DNA of 11,488 nucleotides from Helicobacteraceae bacterium (GTDB taxonomy: Bacteria > Campylobacterota > Campylobacteria > Campylobacterales > Sulfurimonadaceae). The notes below the pieces were generated by a model. It saw only the letters and a list, made by a program, of their open reading frames with translations. It was not told where the DNA came from and ran no database searches. A program made the position numbers and the translations under genes. The DNA lies in NCBI GenBank assembly GCA_024635885.1, contig JAGXIA010000059.1, positions 1 through 11,488 of the forward strand, given 5' to 3'. This document shows positions 1 through 5,920 of this stretch, piece by piece. Position 1 is the first letter of the stretch. Every line of letters begins with the position of its first letter.

Positions 1-27
1 CTTTTTATTAGTATATATGTATAAATT

Positions 28-36
28 TGATAAAAT
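28..36 (+). promoter_or_regulatory. Candidate extended -10 promoter for the first gene pair
   Basis: The sequence TGATAAAAT fits an extended -10 element (TG, one base, then TAAAAT at 31-36), with AT-rich DNA upstream and no clear -35 box. Campylobacterota housekeeping promoters often lack a -35 box. A start site near 43 would leave a leader of about 20 bases containing the Shine-Dalgarno AAGGAAG at 53-59. The same TGnTAAAAT pattern occurs before aclB. AT-rich DNA gives such matches by chance, so this is tentative. Confidence 0.35.
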
Positions 37-62
37 AACGATTATTATTTACAAGGAAGTTC

Positions 63-434
63 ATGAAAGTCGCAGTTGAGTGTAAATCACCACTATTACA
101 AAAATCTTTAGAGATGTTTTTAACTACACATTTAAGCTCTAAAAAGCAATGTGATATAGTTGTTAGAGATGTTAAATGTTTGAATGATGAGAGATGTTTT
201 TACGTTTCAAGCGATAAAGATTCTGATCTAGTAAAACCATTTTCAAAATCTCAGCTTTTACATGCACTAGAGAGCAGATATAAAAGTATAAATAAGGAAA
301 TTACACATGAAGATAATGAAAACCAAATAGAAGAACCTCTTAGTTTTGATATCTTAGAAAAACGAATAGAATTTTTAACAACAGAGTACCAGCAAAATAT
401 TTTAAAAGCAGTGAAAGCATTTTATGAAAAATAA
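63..434 (+). CDS. Small hypothetical protein resembling a degenerate, shortened receiver domain
   Basis: This 123-residue soluble protein belongs to no family I can name. Its first 70 residues read like a compressed response-regulator receiver: an MKVAVE strand, then SPLLQKSLEMFL as a first helix, DIVVRDV (residues 31-37) where receivers have the strand ending in the phosphoacceptor Asp (here D36), and KPFSKSQLLHAL (58-69) like the conserved KPF...ELL end. The acidic pair that should follow the first strand is C7-K8, and there is too little room for the beta2-alpha2 and alpha4-beta5 parts, so phosphorylation is unlikely. Residues 80-92 are acidic and probably a linker; the last 30 look helical. 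A good Shine-Dalgarno (53-59) supports the start. The gene overlaps rsmD by 11 bases and lies just before flagellar genes; I recall a small unknown gene in the same place in Campylobacter jejuni. The gene is probably real, but the receiver reading is inference. Confidence 0.75.
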   Translation: MKVAVECKSPLLQKSLEMFLTTHLSSKKQCDIVVRDVKCLNDERCFYVSSDKDSDLVKPFSKSQLLHALESRYKSINKEITHEDNENQIEEPLSFDILEKRIEFLTTEYQQNILKAVKAFYEK

Positions 435-1017
435 ACAAATTACTAAAAAAATTGTGATGGGAAAATTTAAAGGTAAAACTTTGAAATTACCATCATCAGA
501 AACAACAAGAAGTTCAAAAAGTATAGTCTTAGAATCTTTTTTTAACACTATACAGTTTGAAATAATAGACTCTTGCTTTGTTGAGGTTTTCTCAGGAAGT
601 GGTTCAATAGGCTTAGAAGCTTTAAGCCGGGGAGCAAAAAGAATAATTTTCATGGAACGTGACCGTGATGCTCTCAAAGTTTTAAAAGAAAATATTTCTG
701 TAACAGATCCTCATTCGTGTGAAGTTTTTAGCGGTAACAGTTTTGATAATATTAAAGCTGTGGTCTCAAGTTTAAAGAACAACGAGACACAGGCATACTT
801 CTATATAGATCCTCCATTCAGTATAAGAGAAGGGATGGAAGACATTTATGAAAAGATGATAAGCATGATAGCTTCTCTTCCAACAGAAGTAGTTAAACTT
901 ATAGTAATTGAACATATGACGGGTCTTGAACTTCCCGAGATTATAGGTACTTATAAAAAGAAAAAATCTAAAAAATTTGGTAATACAAGTTTAACTTACT
1001 TTGAAGTTGTTGATTAG
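424..1017 (+). CDS. rsmD: RsmD-family 16S rRNA (guanine966-N2)-methyltransferase
   Basis: RsmD uses S-adenosylmethionine to methylate G966 of 16S rRNA during assembly of the small ribosomal subunit. The 197-residue protein has the usual length and order: an N-terminal MGKFKGKTLKLP segment (12-23), SAM-binding motif I around VEVFSGSGSIGLEALSRGA (53-71), an acidic motif II (FMERD, 76-80), the catalytic motif IV DPPF (129-132), and the KFGNTSLTYFEV C-terminus typical of the family. The segment that normally reads RPT..R is altered here (TTRSSKSIVLESFF). The start overlaps the upstream gene by 11 bases and lacks a strong Shine-Dalgarno, which suggests translational coupling; GTG 454 or ATG 457 are possible later starts. 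The gene lies directly before the sigma-54 promoter of flgI. The equivalent C. jejuni gene (Cj1461, from memory) has been described as a putative DNA methyltransferase affecting motility, so a DNA target cannot be excluded, although the motifs favour RsmD. Confidence 0.85.
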   Translation: MKNKQITKKIVMGKFKGKTLKLPSSETTRSSKSIVLESFFNTIQFEIIDSCFVEVFSGSGSIGLEALSRGAKRIIFMERDRDALKVLKENISVTDPHSCEVFSGNSFDNIKAVVSSLKNNETQAYFYIDPPFSIREGMEDIYEKMISMIASLPTEVVKLIVIEHMTGLELPEIIGTYKKKKSKKFGNTSLTYFEVVD

Positions 1018-1035
1018 GCTCTTTACAAGATAAAG

Positions 1036-1051
1036 TGGAATACTAATTGCT
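1036..1051 (+). promoter_or_regulatory. Sigma-54 (RpoN) promoter of flgI-flgJ
   Basis: TGGAAT-N5-TTGCT matches the RpoN consensus TGGCAC-N5-TTGCA/T. The invariant GG (1037-1038) and GC (1049-1050) are separated by exactly ten bases. The GGAA form of the -24 element is the common one in Campylobacterota flagellar genes. Transcription would start near 1062, giving a leader of about 15 bases with Shine-Dalgarno AAGGA before the flgI ATG at 1077. RpoN promoters need an activator, in this group FlgR paired with FlgS; I see no obvious activator site nearby. Confidence 0.85.
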
Positions 1052-1076
1052 ACTTTTCATAACTTAAGGATTAGTT

Positions 1077-2123
1077 ATGAAAAGAATTATTTTATTTTTA
1101 CTTGTTTGTACGACTATTTATGCAACAAAAGTCAATGATGTCGCTAATATAGTTGGTGTACGTGAGAATCAGATCATAGGTTATTCTTTAGTTGTCGGTC
1201 TCAATAAAACCGGTGATGGAACTACTTCAAAATTCACTCTTCAATCTATTTCCAACATGTTAAAAGCTATGAATATTGACATGAACCCTATTGATATTAA
1301 ATCAAAAAATGTTGCTGCTGTTGTTGTTACAGCTAAACTGGGTTCTTTCTCCAGACAGGGTGATAAATTTGATGTTCTCGTATCTTCAATAGGTGATGCA
1401 AAATCACTTGAGGGCGGAACACTTTTAATGACTCCTTTGAAAGGGGTTGACGGTAAGATCTATGCGCTTGCCCAAGGTGCTCTCACTATCGGTGGCAAAA
1501 ACTCAAGAGGTGCCGGAAGTGAGTCGCATGCAACTGCAGGACTTGTTTTTAACGGTGGTATTGTTGAGAGGGAAATTAAAATTGATTTATTTCACCAGGA
1601 GTATGTGACTCTTTCTCTAAAAGAGTCTAACTTTAAAAATTGTGTATCAGTACAAAAATCTATTAATGACTTTTATAATACCCAAGTTGCGGTAGCTATG
1701 GACCCTAGAACAGTAAAACTAAAAAAGCCTGAGAATAAATCAATGATAGAATTTTTGGCAGAAGTTCAAGATATTGATATGGAATATAAGCCTAAAAGTA
1801 AGATTATTATTAATGAAAGAACAGGAACAATAATCGCGGGTGTCGGCATAGAAGTTAAGCCAATAATTATGACACATGGTGATATAACTATAAAGATAAA
1901 AGAGCAAATTGACCTAAATCAACCAGCTGGTGCAATTGTAATTGACAATGACTTAGTAATCGGACTCAATGAGAATGAAGTTTATACTAAAAAGGGAACA
2001 AGCACTGTCGCTAACTTAGTAAGGTCTCTGCAAAAACTTGGTGCTACGCCTAAAGATATAATATCTATTTTAGAAGCTATGAAAAGTGCAGGCAGTATAA
2101 CTGCTGAACTTGAGGTAATATAA
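1077..2123 (+). CDS. flgI: Flagellar P-ring protein FlgI
   Basis: FlgI is exported to the periplasm and assembles into the P-ring, the bushing around the flagellar rod in the peptidoglycan layer. The 348-residue protein has the family's usual length. It opens with a Sec signal peptide (MKRIILFLLVCTTIYA, cleavage probably after residue 16), then the characteristic mature start: VNDVANIVGVRENQIIGYSL followed by VVGLNKTGDGT. Later family segments are also present, such as TLLMTPLKGVDG and YALAQGALTIGG, and near the C-terminus VANLVRSLQKLGATPKDIISILEAMKSAGSI. A Shine-Dalgarno AAGGA (1067-1071) precedes the ATG. A sigma-54 promoter lies immediately upstream and the stop codon overlaps the flgJ start by one base, so the two genes are almost certainly co-transcribed. 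I see nothing missing or rearranged. Confidence 0.98.
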   Translation: MKRIILFLLVCTTIYATKVNDVANIVGVRENQIIGYSLVVGLNKTGDGTTSKFTLQSISNMLKAMNIDMNPIDIKSKNVAAVVVTAKLGSFSRQGDKFDVLVSSIGDAKSLEGGTLLMTPLKGVDGKIYALAQGALTIGGKNSRGAGSESHATAGLVFNGGIVEREIKIDLFHQEYVTLSLKESNFKNCVSVQKSINDFYNTQVAVAMDPRTVKLKKPENKSMIEFLAEVQDIDMEYKPKSKIIINERTGTIIAGVGIEVKPIIMTHGDITIKIKEQIDLNQPAGAIVIDNDLVIGLNENEVYTKKGTSTVANLVRSLQKLGATPKDIISILEAMKSAGSITAELEVI

Positions 2124-2431
2124 TGAGTGCATATGGCTTAAGTAGTTTAAATATTCAATCTCAGCATGTAGCGCAACAACATACTATCCCTAAAATAGAT
2201 CCAAAAGCTGAAGATGCTGAGTTACGAAAACAGACTGATGCATTTGAGTCGGTTATTGTAAAAATGCTGATGGACAATGCTATGAAAGATGAGAAAGATC
2301 TTTTTTCACAACAAAAAGATCCGGGAGATAAAATTTACAAGTCTATGTATAGAGATGAACTTAGTAAAGCGAGTGCTGGTGGATTTGGATTTTCTCAAAT
2401 GCTATATGACTATTTAAGTCAAAAAAACTAG
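2123..2431 (+). CDS. flgJ: FlgJ-type rod-binding protein without muramidase domain
   Basis: This 102-residue protein corresponds to the N-terminal half of enterobacterial FlgJ, the rod cap/scaffold that helps the flagellar rod assemble in the periplasm. The rod-binding domain is visible in residues 36-98: the helix QTDAFESVIVKMLMDNAM (37-54), then DKIYKSMYRDELSKASAGG (69-87) and FSQMLYDYL. The C-terminal peptidoglycan hydrolase domain of E. coli FlgJ is absent, as is usual in Campylobacterota, where a separate lytic enzyme must open the wall. There is no signal peptide, which fits export by the flagellar type III apparatus. The start ATG shares its A with the flgI stop (TAATG), indicating translational coupling. 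A run of seven A precedes the stop codon. Confidence 0.92.
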   Translation: MSAYGLSSLNIQSQHVAQQHTIPKIDPKAEDAELRKQTDAFESVIVKMLMDNAMKDEKDLFSQQKDPGDKIYKSMYRDELSKASAGGFGFSQMLYDYLSQKN

Positions 2432-2452
2432 GACTCTTTGGTGCAATTTGAC

Positions 2453-2479
2453 TTGAGCTTTTCTCTTATTTGTCGATAT
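2453..2479 (+). promoter_or_regulatory. Sigma-28 (FliA) promoter of flgM-flgN-flgK
   Basis: TTGAGCTT (2453-2460), an 11-base spacer and GTCGATAT (2472-2479) match the FliA consensus TAAAGTTT-N11-GCCGATAA at 5/8 and 6/8 positions with the exact spacing, including the diagnostic CGAT core. It lies in the only sizeable gap between flgJ and flgM. Transcription would start near 2486-2490, about 35 bases before the flgM ATG. A sigma-28 promoter for flgM gives a feedback loop, because FlgM inhibits FliA. No GG-N10-GC sigma-54 site was found in this gap. Confidence 0.7.
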
Positions 2480-2524
2480 GCTTATATGTTAAAGTATAAC
2501 AGTGACAAAAGTAAAGGATAAGTT

Positions 2525-2731
2525 ATGATTTCACAACTTAATAGTTCGGCAGTTAAAAATGCTTATATTAGTAATAATGGCGAGCAAAAAGCTGAAAAAA
2601 AAGAAAATATGAATGTGTCGAAACAAGGTGATATGAGCAAGGTTGAGAAGATTAAAGAGTCTTTGGAATCTGGCGAATATAAAGTTGACTTACAAGCGCT
2701 CTCTCAGATAATAGCTGACGAGTTGCTGTAA
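2525..2731 (+). CDS. flgM: Anti-sigma-28 factor FlgM (short Campylobacterota form)
   Basis: FlgM binds and inhibits the flagellar sigma factor FliA (sigma-28) until the flagellar export apparatus is ready, so that late genes are held back. The product has only 68 residues, compared with about 97 in enterobacteria, and this short form is typical of Campylobacter relatives. The sigma-binding C-terminal signature is clear: KVEKIKESLESGEYKVD (39-55), then LQALSQIIADELL, matching the family pattern of a GxY turn followed by an 'A..I...LL' helix. The N-terminal 35 residues are Lys/Glu/Asn-rich and probably disordered. Shine-Dalgarno AAAGGA lies eight bases before the ATG, and a sigma-28-type promoter precedes it. 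The flgN-like gene follows after 26 bases, so flgM, flgN and flgK probably form one operon. Confidence 0.9.
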   Translation: MISQLNSSAVKNAYISNNGEQKAEKKENMNVSKQGDMSKVEKIKESLESGEYKVDLQALSQIIADELL

Positions 2732-2757
2732 GCTTATATATAAAAGAAGGGTTTAAA

Positions 2758-3186
2758 ATGTTGTCTCATCATTTGCAAGGTGCTTTAAATAATTTAAGAG
2801 ATTTAATCAAAATAACTGAGTTGGACATGCAAGATATAAAAGAAGCTAAGCATGATGCACAGTTTGAAAGATTGTCATTGAAAGAAGAGACTATTAAAAG
2901 TTTCGAGCAAAAAAAAGCTATGATTGACCACGAAATTTCATCTTTGATGACTATAAACCCGGATAAAGATTTACCACAGCTATTAAACGAAGAACAGCAT
3001 GCAGCCTTGGACGAACTAAAAAATGAACTATCTAATTTAAGAGAAGTAAATAAGCGCTATGCAAAACTAGTTTTAGTTGTAAGTAATTTATATAATACAT
3101 TTTTAGAAAAAATAGTACCTACAGAGATGCAGGGCTATAAAAAAGTGGCATCTAAAGATTCTTCTATCTTACAAGTAAGAGTATAG
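2758..3186 (+). CDS. flgN: FlgN-like flagellar export chaperone
   Basis: FlgN is a cytoplasmic chaperone that binds the C-terminal helices of the hook-associated proteins FlgK and FlgL and delivers them to the flagellar export gate. The 142-residue product has the expected size and an almost entirely helical, charged composition without membrane segments. Residues 1-55 and 78-120 look like long amphipathic helices able to form a coiled coil, and the segment NKRYAKLVLVVSNLYNTFL (98-116) resembles the FlgN family's third helix. FlgN diverges strongly between species, so position carries much of the weight: the gene lies between flgM and flgK, 13 bases before the latter, the order known from Campylobacter. 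A strong Shine-Dalgarno AGAAGGG (2745-2751) supports the start. Confidence 0.8.
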   Translation: MLSHHLQGALNNLRDLIKITELDMQDIKEAKHDAQFERLSLKEETIKSFEQKKAMIDHEISSLMTINPDKDLPQLLNEEQHAALDELKNELSNLREVNKRYAKLVLVVSNLYNTFLEKIVPTEMQGYKKVASKDSSILQVRV

Positions 3187-3199
3187 GAAAGGATTAGTC

Positions 3200-5083
3200 A
3201 TGGCATCTATTTTTAATGCACTTCACATTGGTTACACGGGTCTTAATGCGGCTCAGGTAGGTATAGACACTACAGGCCATAATATTGCTAATGCTGAGAG
3301 TGAAGGATACACTAGACAAAGAGTTATAACTGCCGCTGCAACTCCCATTGCTATGAACTCTGGTCAGGTTGGAAATGGTACGGATATTATGTCTATAGAG
3401 AGAGTTTTTGATAACTTTGTTTTTGACAGGTTTACAAGTATATCTTCAGACAAAGAATATAGCGACTTTGAAAAAAAAACATTAAAAGAATTATCTACAT
3501 ATTTTCCCGAAATAGATAATGTCGGTGTAAAAGCAGAGCTACAAGACTTTTATAATATGTGGCAAACATTTTCAGATAATCCGGATAATGATGCTATAAA
3601 ATTAGCACTGGCAAAACAGACGGAAAGTCTTACTTCTCACATAACAAAAACACAAACGCAAGTCCTATCTTTACAATCTCAAATTAATGATGAATTGGCT
3701 GTTAACGTGAATGAAGTTAATTCACTGGCCCAAGAGTTAGCAACTTTAAATATAGCGATAGATACTGCAGAATCAGTTGGTGAATATACTGCTAATGATT
3801 TAAGAGACAAAAGAAATGTAATTGAGAGAAGTTTGTCCCGACTCATCGGAAGCGATGTAAACTCAGGACAGCTCAATTCGAATATTCAAATATCTAGCGA
3901 TTCAAATATGAGAACAGGAAGTTATAGCTTAAGTGTAAATGGTTTTAATATTGTTGATGGAAATACATTCCATCCTCTGCATTTGAGCAATGAAGACAAC
4001 GCGAGCGGTTTTTATGAAATTTCTTATGAAAGACAAGACGGTGTGTTAATCCCCCTTGAAGAGAAGATATCTGGTGGTAAAATCGGTGCAATTTTGGATC
4101 TTAGAGGTGGAACTATAGACACAACGAGCGGAATGCCTGTTGATGGCACTCTGCAAAAAGTTGTAACTGAACTTGATGCCTTTGCAAAAGGTCTTATAGA
4201 GGCGACAAATAATTTATACGGACAAACCCCAAGTAATAGGATGACTTCAAATACCTTAACAGATGTAAGTGCAACAAGCTCAATCATGAACTCAGCATTG
4301 AATATACATGAAGGTTCATTTGATTTAATCGTGTATGACATTGATGGTAATGAAGCAGCTCGAAGATCTATCAATATAAATTCAACAACAGTTATGAAGG
4401 GATTAGCAGATTCCAATTCAATTCAGGGGCAAATGCTTGCTCAAATTGATGATAATGGTGACGGTAATGCGAATAACGATATAGATAATTTTCTAAATTT
4501 TAGCTGGGCAACATATGCAAACGGTGATAACGCTCTAGAATTTACAATGGATGGACAGTCTGAATCACAAGGTTATACATTTTCTATAGCAGATAATTTA
4601 AAAGATGCATCATTCGATTCTGGCACTAATTTTGCCGGTGCTCTTGGAATGAATAAATTTTTGAGTGGTAACAGTGCTAAAAATATTGATTTAAATAATA
4701 CTTTAAAATCTAATCCAACTCTAATATCTGCAGGATATACTGCAACATCTGGAGACAATAGAGTTGCATTAAGTATGATTCAACAACAGTTTGAAAATTA
4801 TGATTTTCATGTTGGGGATACATCATATAATACAACTACATATGGCATGTTTGATATTACAGCTACAGAGGTCGGTATTGCGACAAATGTAGCGATTTTA
4901 AGAAATGAAACTGTAACGGCTCAGTTTAACTCAACTGAAATGGAATATGCTTCTGTATCAAAAGTAAGTATTGATGAAGAGATGACAAATTTAATTAAAT
5001 ACCAAACCTCATACGGTGCCGCGGCAAAAGTTATAACAACAATAGACCAGATGATGCAAACACTCCTCGGAATTAAACAGTAA
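3200..5083 (+). CDS. flgK: Flagellar hook-associated protein 1 FlgK (HAP1)
   Basis: FlgK forms the first of two junction rings between the flagellar hook and the filament and is exported by the flagellar type III system. The 627-residue protein has the conserved ends: an N-terminal rod-type domain (SIFNALHIGYTGLNAAQVGI, 3-22, then GHNIANAESEGYTRQRV) and a C-terminal helix (SVSKVSIDEEMTNLIKYQTS, then AAAKVITTIDQMMQTLLGI) that pairs with the N-terminus and is the likely FlgN-binding part. The middle is the variable surface-exposed region and includes an EF-hand-like Asp loop at residues 417-429. A run of nine A at 3471-3479 (codons 91-94) is a possible slippage site. The start has Shine-Dalgarno AAAGGA (3188-3193), and the gene follows the flgN-like gene by 13 bases, so both are probably read from the promoter before flgM. 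Confidence 0.97.
   Translation: MASIFNALHIGYTGLNAAQVGIDTTGHNIANAESEGYTRQRVITAAATPIAMNSGQVGNGTDIMSIERVFDNFVFDRFTSISSDKEYSDFEKKTLKELSTYFPEIDNVGVKAELQDFYNMWQTFSDNPDNDAIKLALAKQTESLTSHITKTQTQVLSLQSQINDELAVNVNEVNSLAQELATLNIAIDTAESVGEYTANDLRDKRNVIERSLSRLIGSDVNSGQLNSNIQISSDSNMRTGSYSLSVNGFNIVDGNTFHPLHLSNEDNASGFYEISYERQDGVLIPLEEKISGGKIGAILDLRGGTIDTTSGMPVDGTLQKVVTELDAFAKGLIEATNNLYGQTPSNRMTSNTLTDVSATSSIMNSALNIHEGSFDLIVYDIDGNEAARRSININSTTVMKGLADSNSIQGQMLAQIDDNGDGNANNDIDNFLNFSWATYANGDNALEFTMDGQSESQGYTFSIADNLKDASFDSGTNFAGALGMNKFLSGNSAKNIDLNNTLKSNPTLISAGYTATSGDNRVALSMIQQQFENYDFHVGDTSYNTTTYGMFDITATEVGIATNVAILRNETVTAQFNSTEMEYASVSKVSIDEEMTNLIKYQTSYGAAAKVITTIDQMMQTLLGIKQ
3471..3479 (+). repeat. Nine-adenine homopolymer inside flgK
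   Basis: Nine consecutive A bases follow a G in codons 91-94 of flgK (Glu-Lys-Lys-Thr). Loss or gain of one base would shift the frame early in the gene and abolish FlgK. It is the longest homopolymer I noticed in the window. In this sequence the frame is intact. Confidence 0.85.
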
Positions 5084-5107
5084 TTTCCACATGCCAAAAG
5101 GCCTTGA

Positions 5108-5911
5108 ATGAATTTGCCTATATTTAGTATATTTGTACTTTTATTTGTATTTATATTCTCTTTTTTTGGTTCTTTCTTTTATGGTGTTGACGCTTACACA
5201 TTGACAAGTCACTCTATTTTACTTTCTCCATCGTTTGAGCATTTTTTAGGAACAGATAGACTTGGACGAGATATTTTGGCTCGCTTGATCGAGGGTGGAA
5301 AGATTTCTCTTATTATTGGTGTCGGAAGTGCTTTAATAGCTTCTGTAATTGGTCTTATTTTAGGCTCAATGGCTGGATACTTTAGAGGAGGAGTTGACAA
5401 AGGATTTATTATTTTAGTAGATCTTTTTTTAACTTTTCCAACATTCTTTTTACTTTTAGCACTTGTAAGTTATGTCAACGCATCTGCCTGGGTATTAATA
5501 GTCATTATTTCGATAACAGGATGGATGACAACAGCAAGACTTATCCGTTCAGAGAGTTTTAGTATAACATCCAAGCCCTTCATTAAAATTTTAAACATTG
5601 CAAATGTAAGTAAAATAAAAATCCTATTTAAATACTATGCCCCAATACTTGCTCCTATATATTTTGTTAGCTTTACTTTTGGAGTCGGTGGAGCAATACT
5701 TGCAGAATCGGGACTAAGCTTTTTAGGGCTAGGCATAGTTGCTCCACAAATGAGTTGGGGCACAATTTTAAGCGGTGGAAAAGATGTTGTAGAAATAGCT
5801 TGGTGGGTAAGTTTTTTCCCAGGATTAATGATTTTTTTAGTGACATTTTCTCTCATAAATATTTCAAACTATCTTCAGCAGTTAACTAACCAAAAACAGA
5901 TTCAGAGTTAA
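5108..5911 (+). CDS. Orphan ABC transporter permease, DppC/OppC family, with degenerate EAA loop
   Basis: This 267-residue inner-membrane protein belongs to the C-type permease subunit of peptide/nickel ABC importers (DppC, OppC, NikC, YejE). Evidence is the diagnostic GTDRLGRDILARLIEGGKIS (48-67), about six hydrophobic segments (roughly 4-25, 68-90, 98-122, 127-140, 180-197, 231-253), and the conserved AESGLSFLGLGIVAPQMSWG (199-218). The cytoplasmic coupling loop that docks on the ATPase normally reads EAA...G; at the aligned positions it has K160, I161, L162 and N166, so the signature Glu and Gly are gone although the spacing to the following Pro (P179) is kept. No partner permease, ATPase or binding protein lies in the window. 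Shine-Dalgarno AAAAGG (5096-5101) supports the start, and the gene is 24 bases after flgK with no visible terminator. The family is clear, but the substrate is unknown and transport activity is uncertain. Confidence 0.88.
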   Translation: MNLPIFSIFVLLFVFIFSFFGSFFYGVDAYTLTSHSILLSPSFEHFLGTDRLGRDILARLIEGGKISLIIGVGSALIASVIGLILGSMAGYFRGGVDKGFIILVDLFLTFPTFFLLLALVSYVNASAWVLIVIISITGWMTTARLIRSESFSITSKPFIKILNIANVSKIKILFKYYAPILAPIYFVSFTFGVGGAILAESGLSFLGLGIVAPQMSWGTILSGGKDVVEIAWWVSFFPGLMIFLVTFSLINISNYLQQLTNQKQIQS

Positions 5912-5915
5912 GGAT
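5910..5915 (+). promoter_or_regulatory. Ribosome binding site selecting a GTG start for the AI-2E family gene
   Basis: AAGGAT overlaps the stop codon (TAA, 5909-5911) of the permease gene and lies five bases before GTG 5921. No ATG is available nearby in frame, and the translated protein begins at a natural point just before its first membrane helix, so GTG is the likely start. The overlap of ribosome binding site and stop suggests coupled translation of the two membrane proteins. Confidence 0.65.
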
Positions 5916-5920
5916 ATCAA

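Noticed and set aside
1021..1035. CTTTA-N5-TAAAG inverted repeat after rsmD, possible terminator
   Set aside because: The stem is five base pairs, mostly A/T, with no following T run. It ends where the sigma-54 -24 region begins. Too weak to call.
2432..2460. Possible sigma-54 site before flgM (TTGGTGCAATTTGAC)
   Set aside because: It lacks the GG-N10-GC spacing. The sigma-28 match further downstream is better.
4024..4416. Reverse-strand open frame of 130 codons opposite flgK
   Set aside because: It lies wholly within a conserved gene, has no ribosome binding site or motif, and is explained by codon bias on the other strand.
5091..5111. Six-codon mini-frame (ATG CCA AAA ...) whose TGA overlaps the permease ATG as ATGA
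   Set aside because: It has no Shine-Dalgarno of its own, and its bases form the ribosome binding site of the permease gene. Most likely coincidence.
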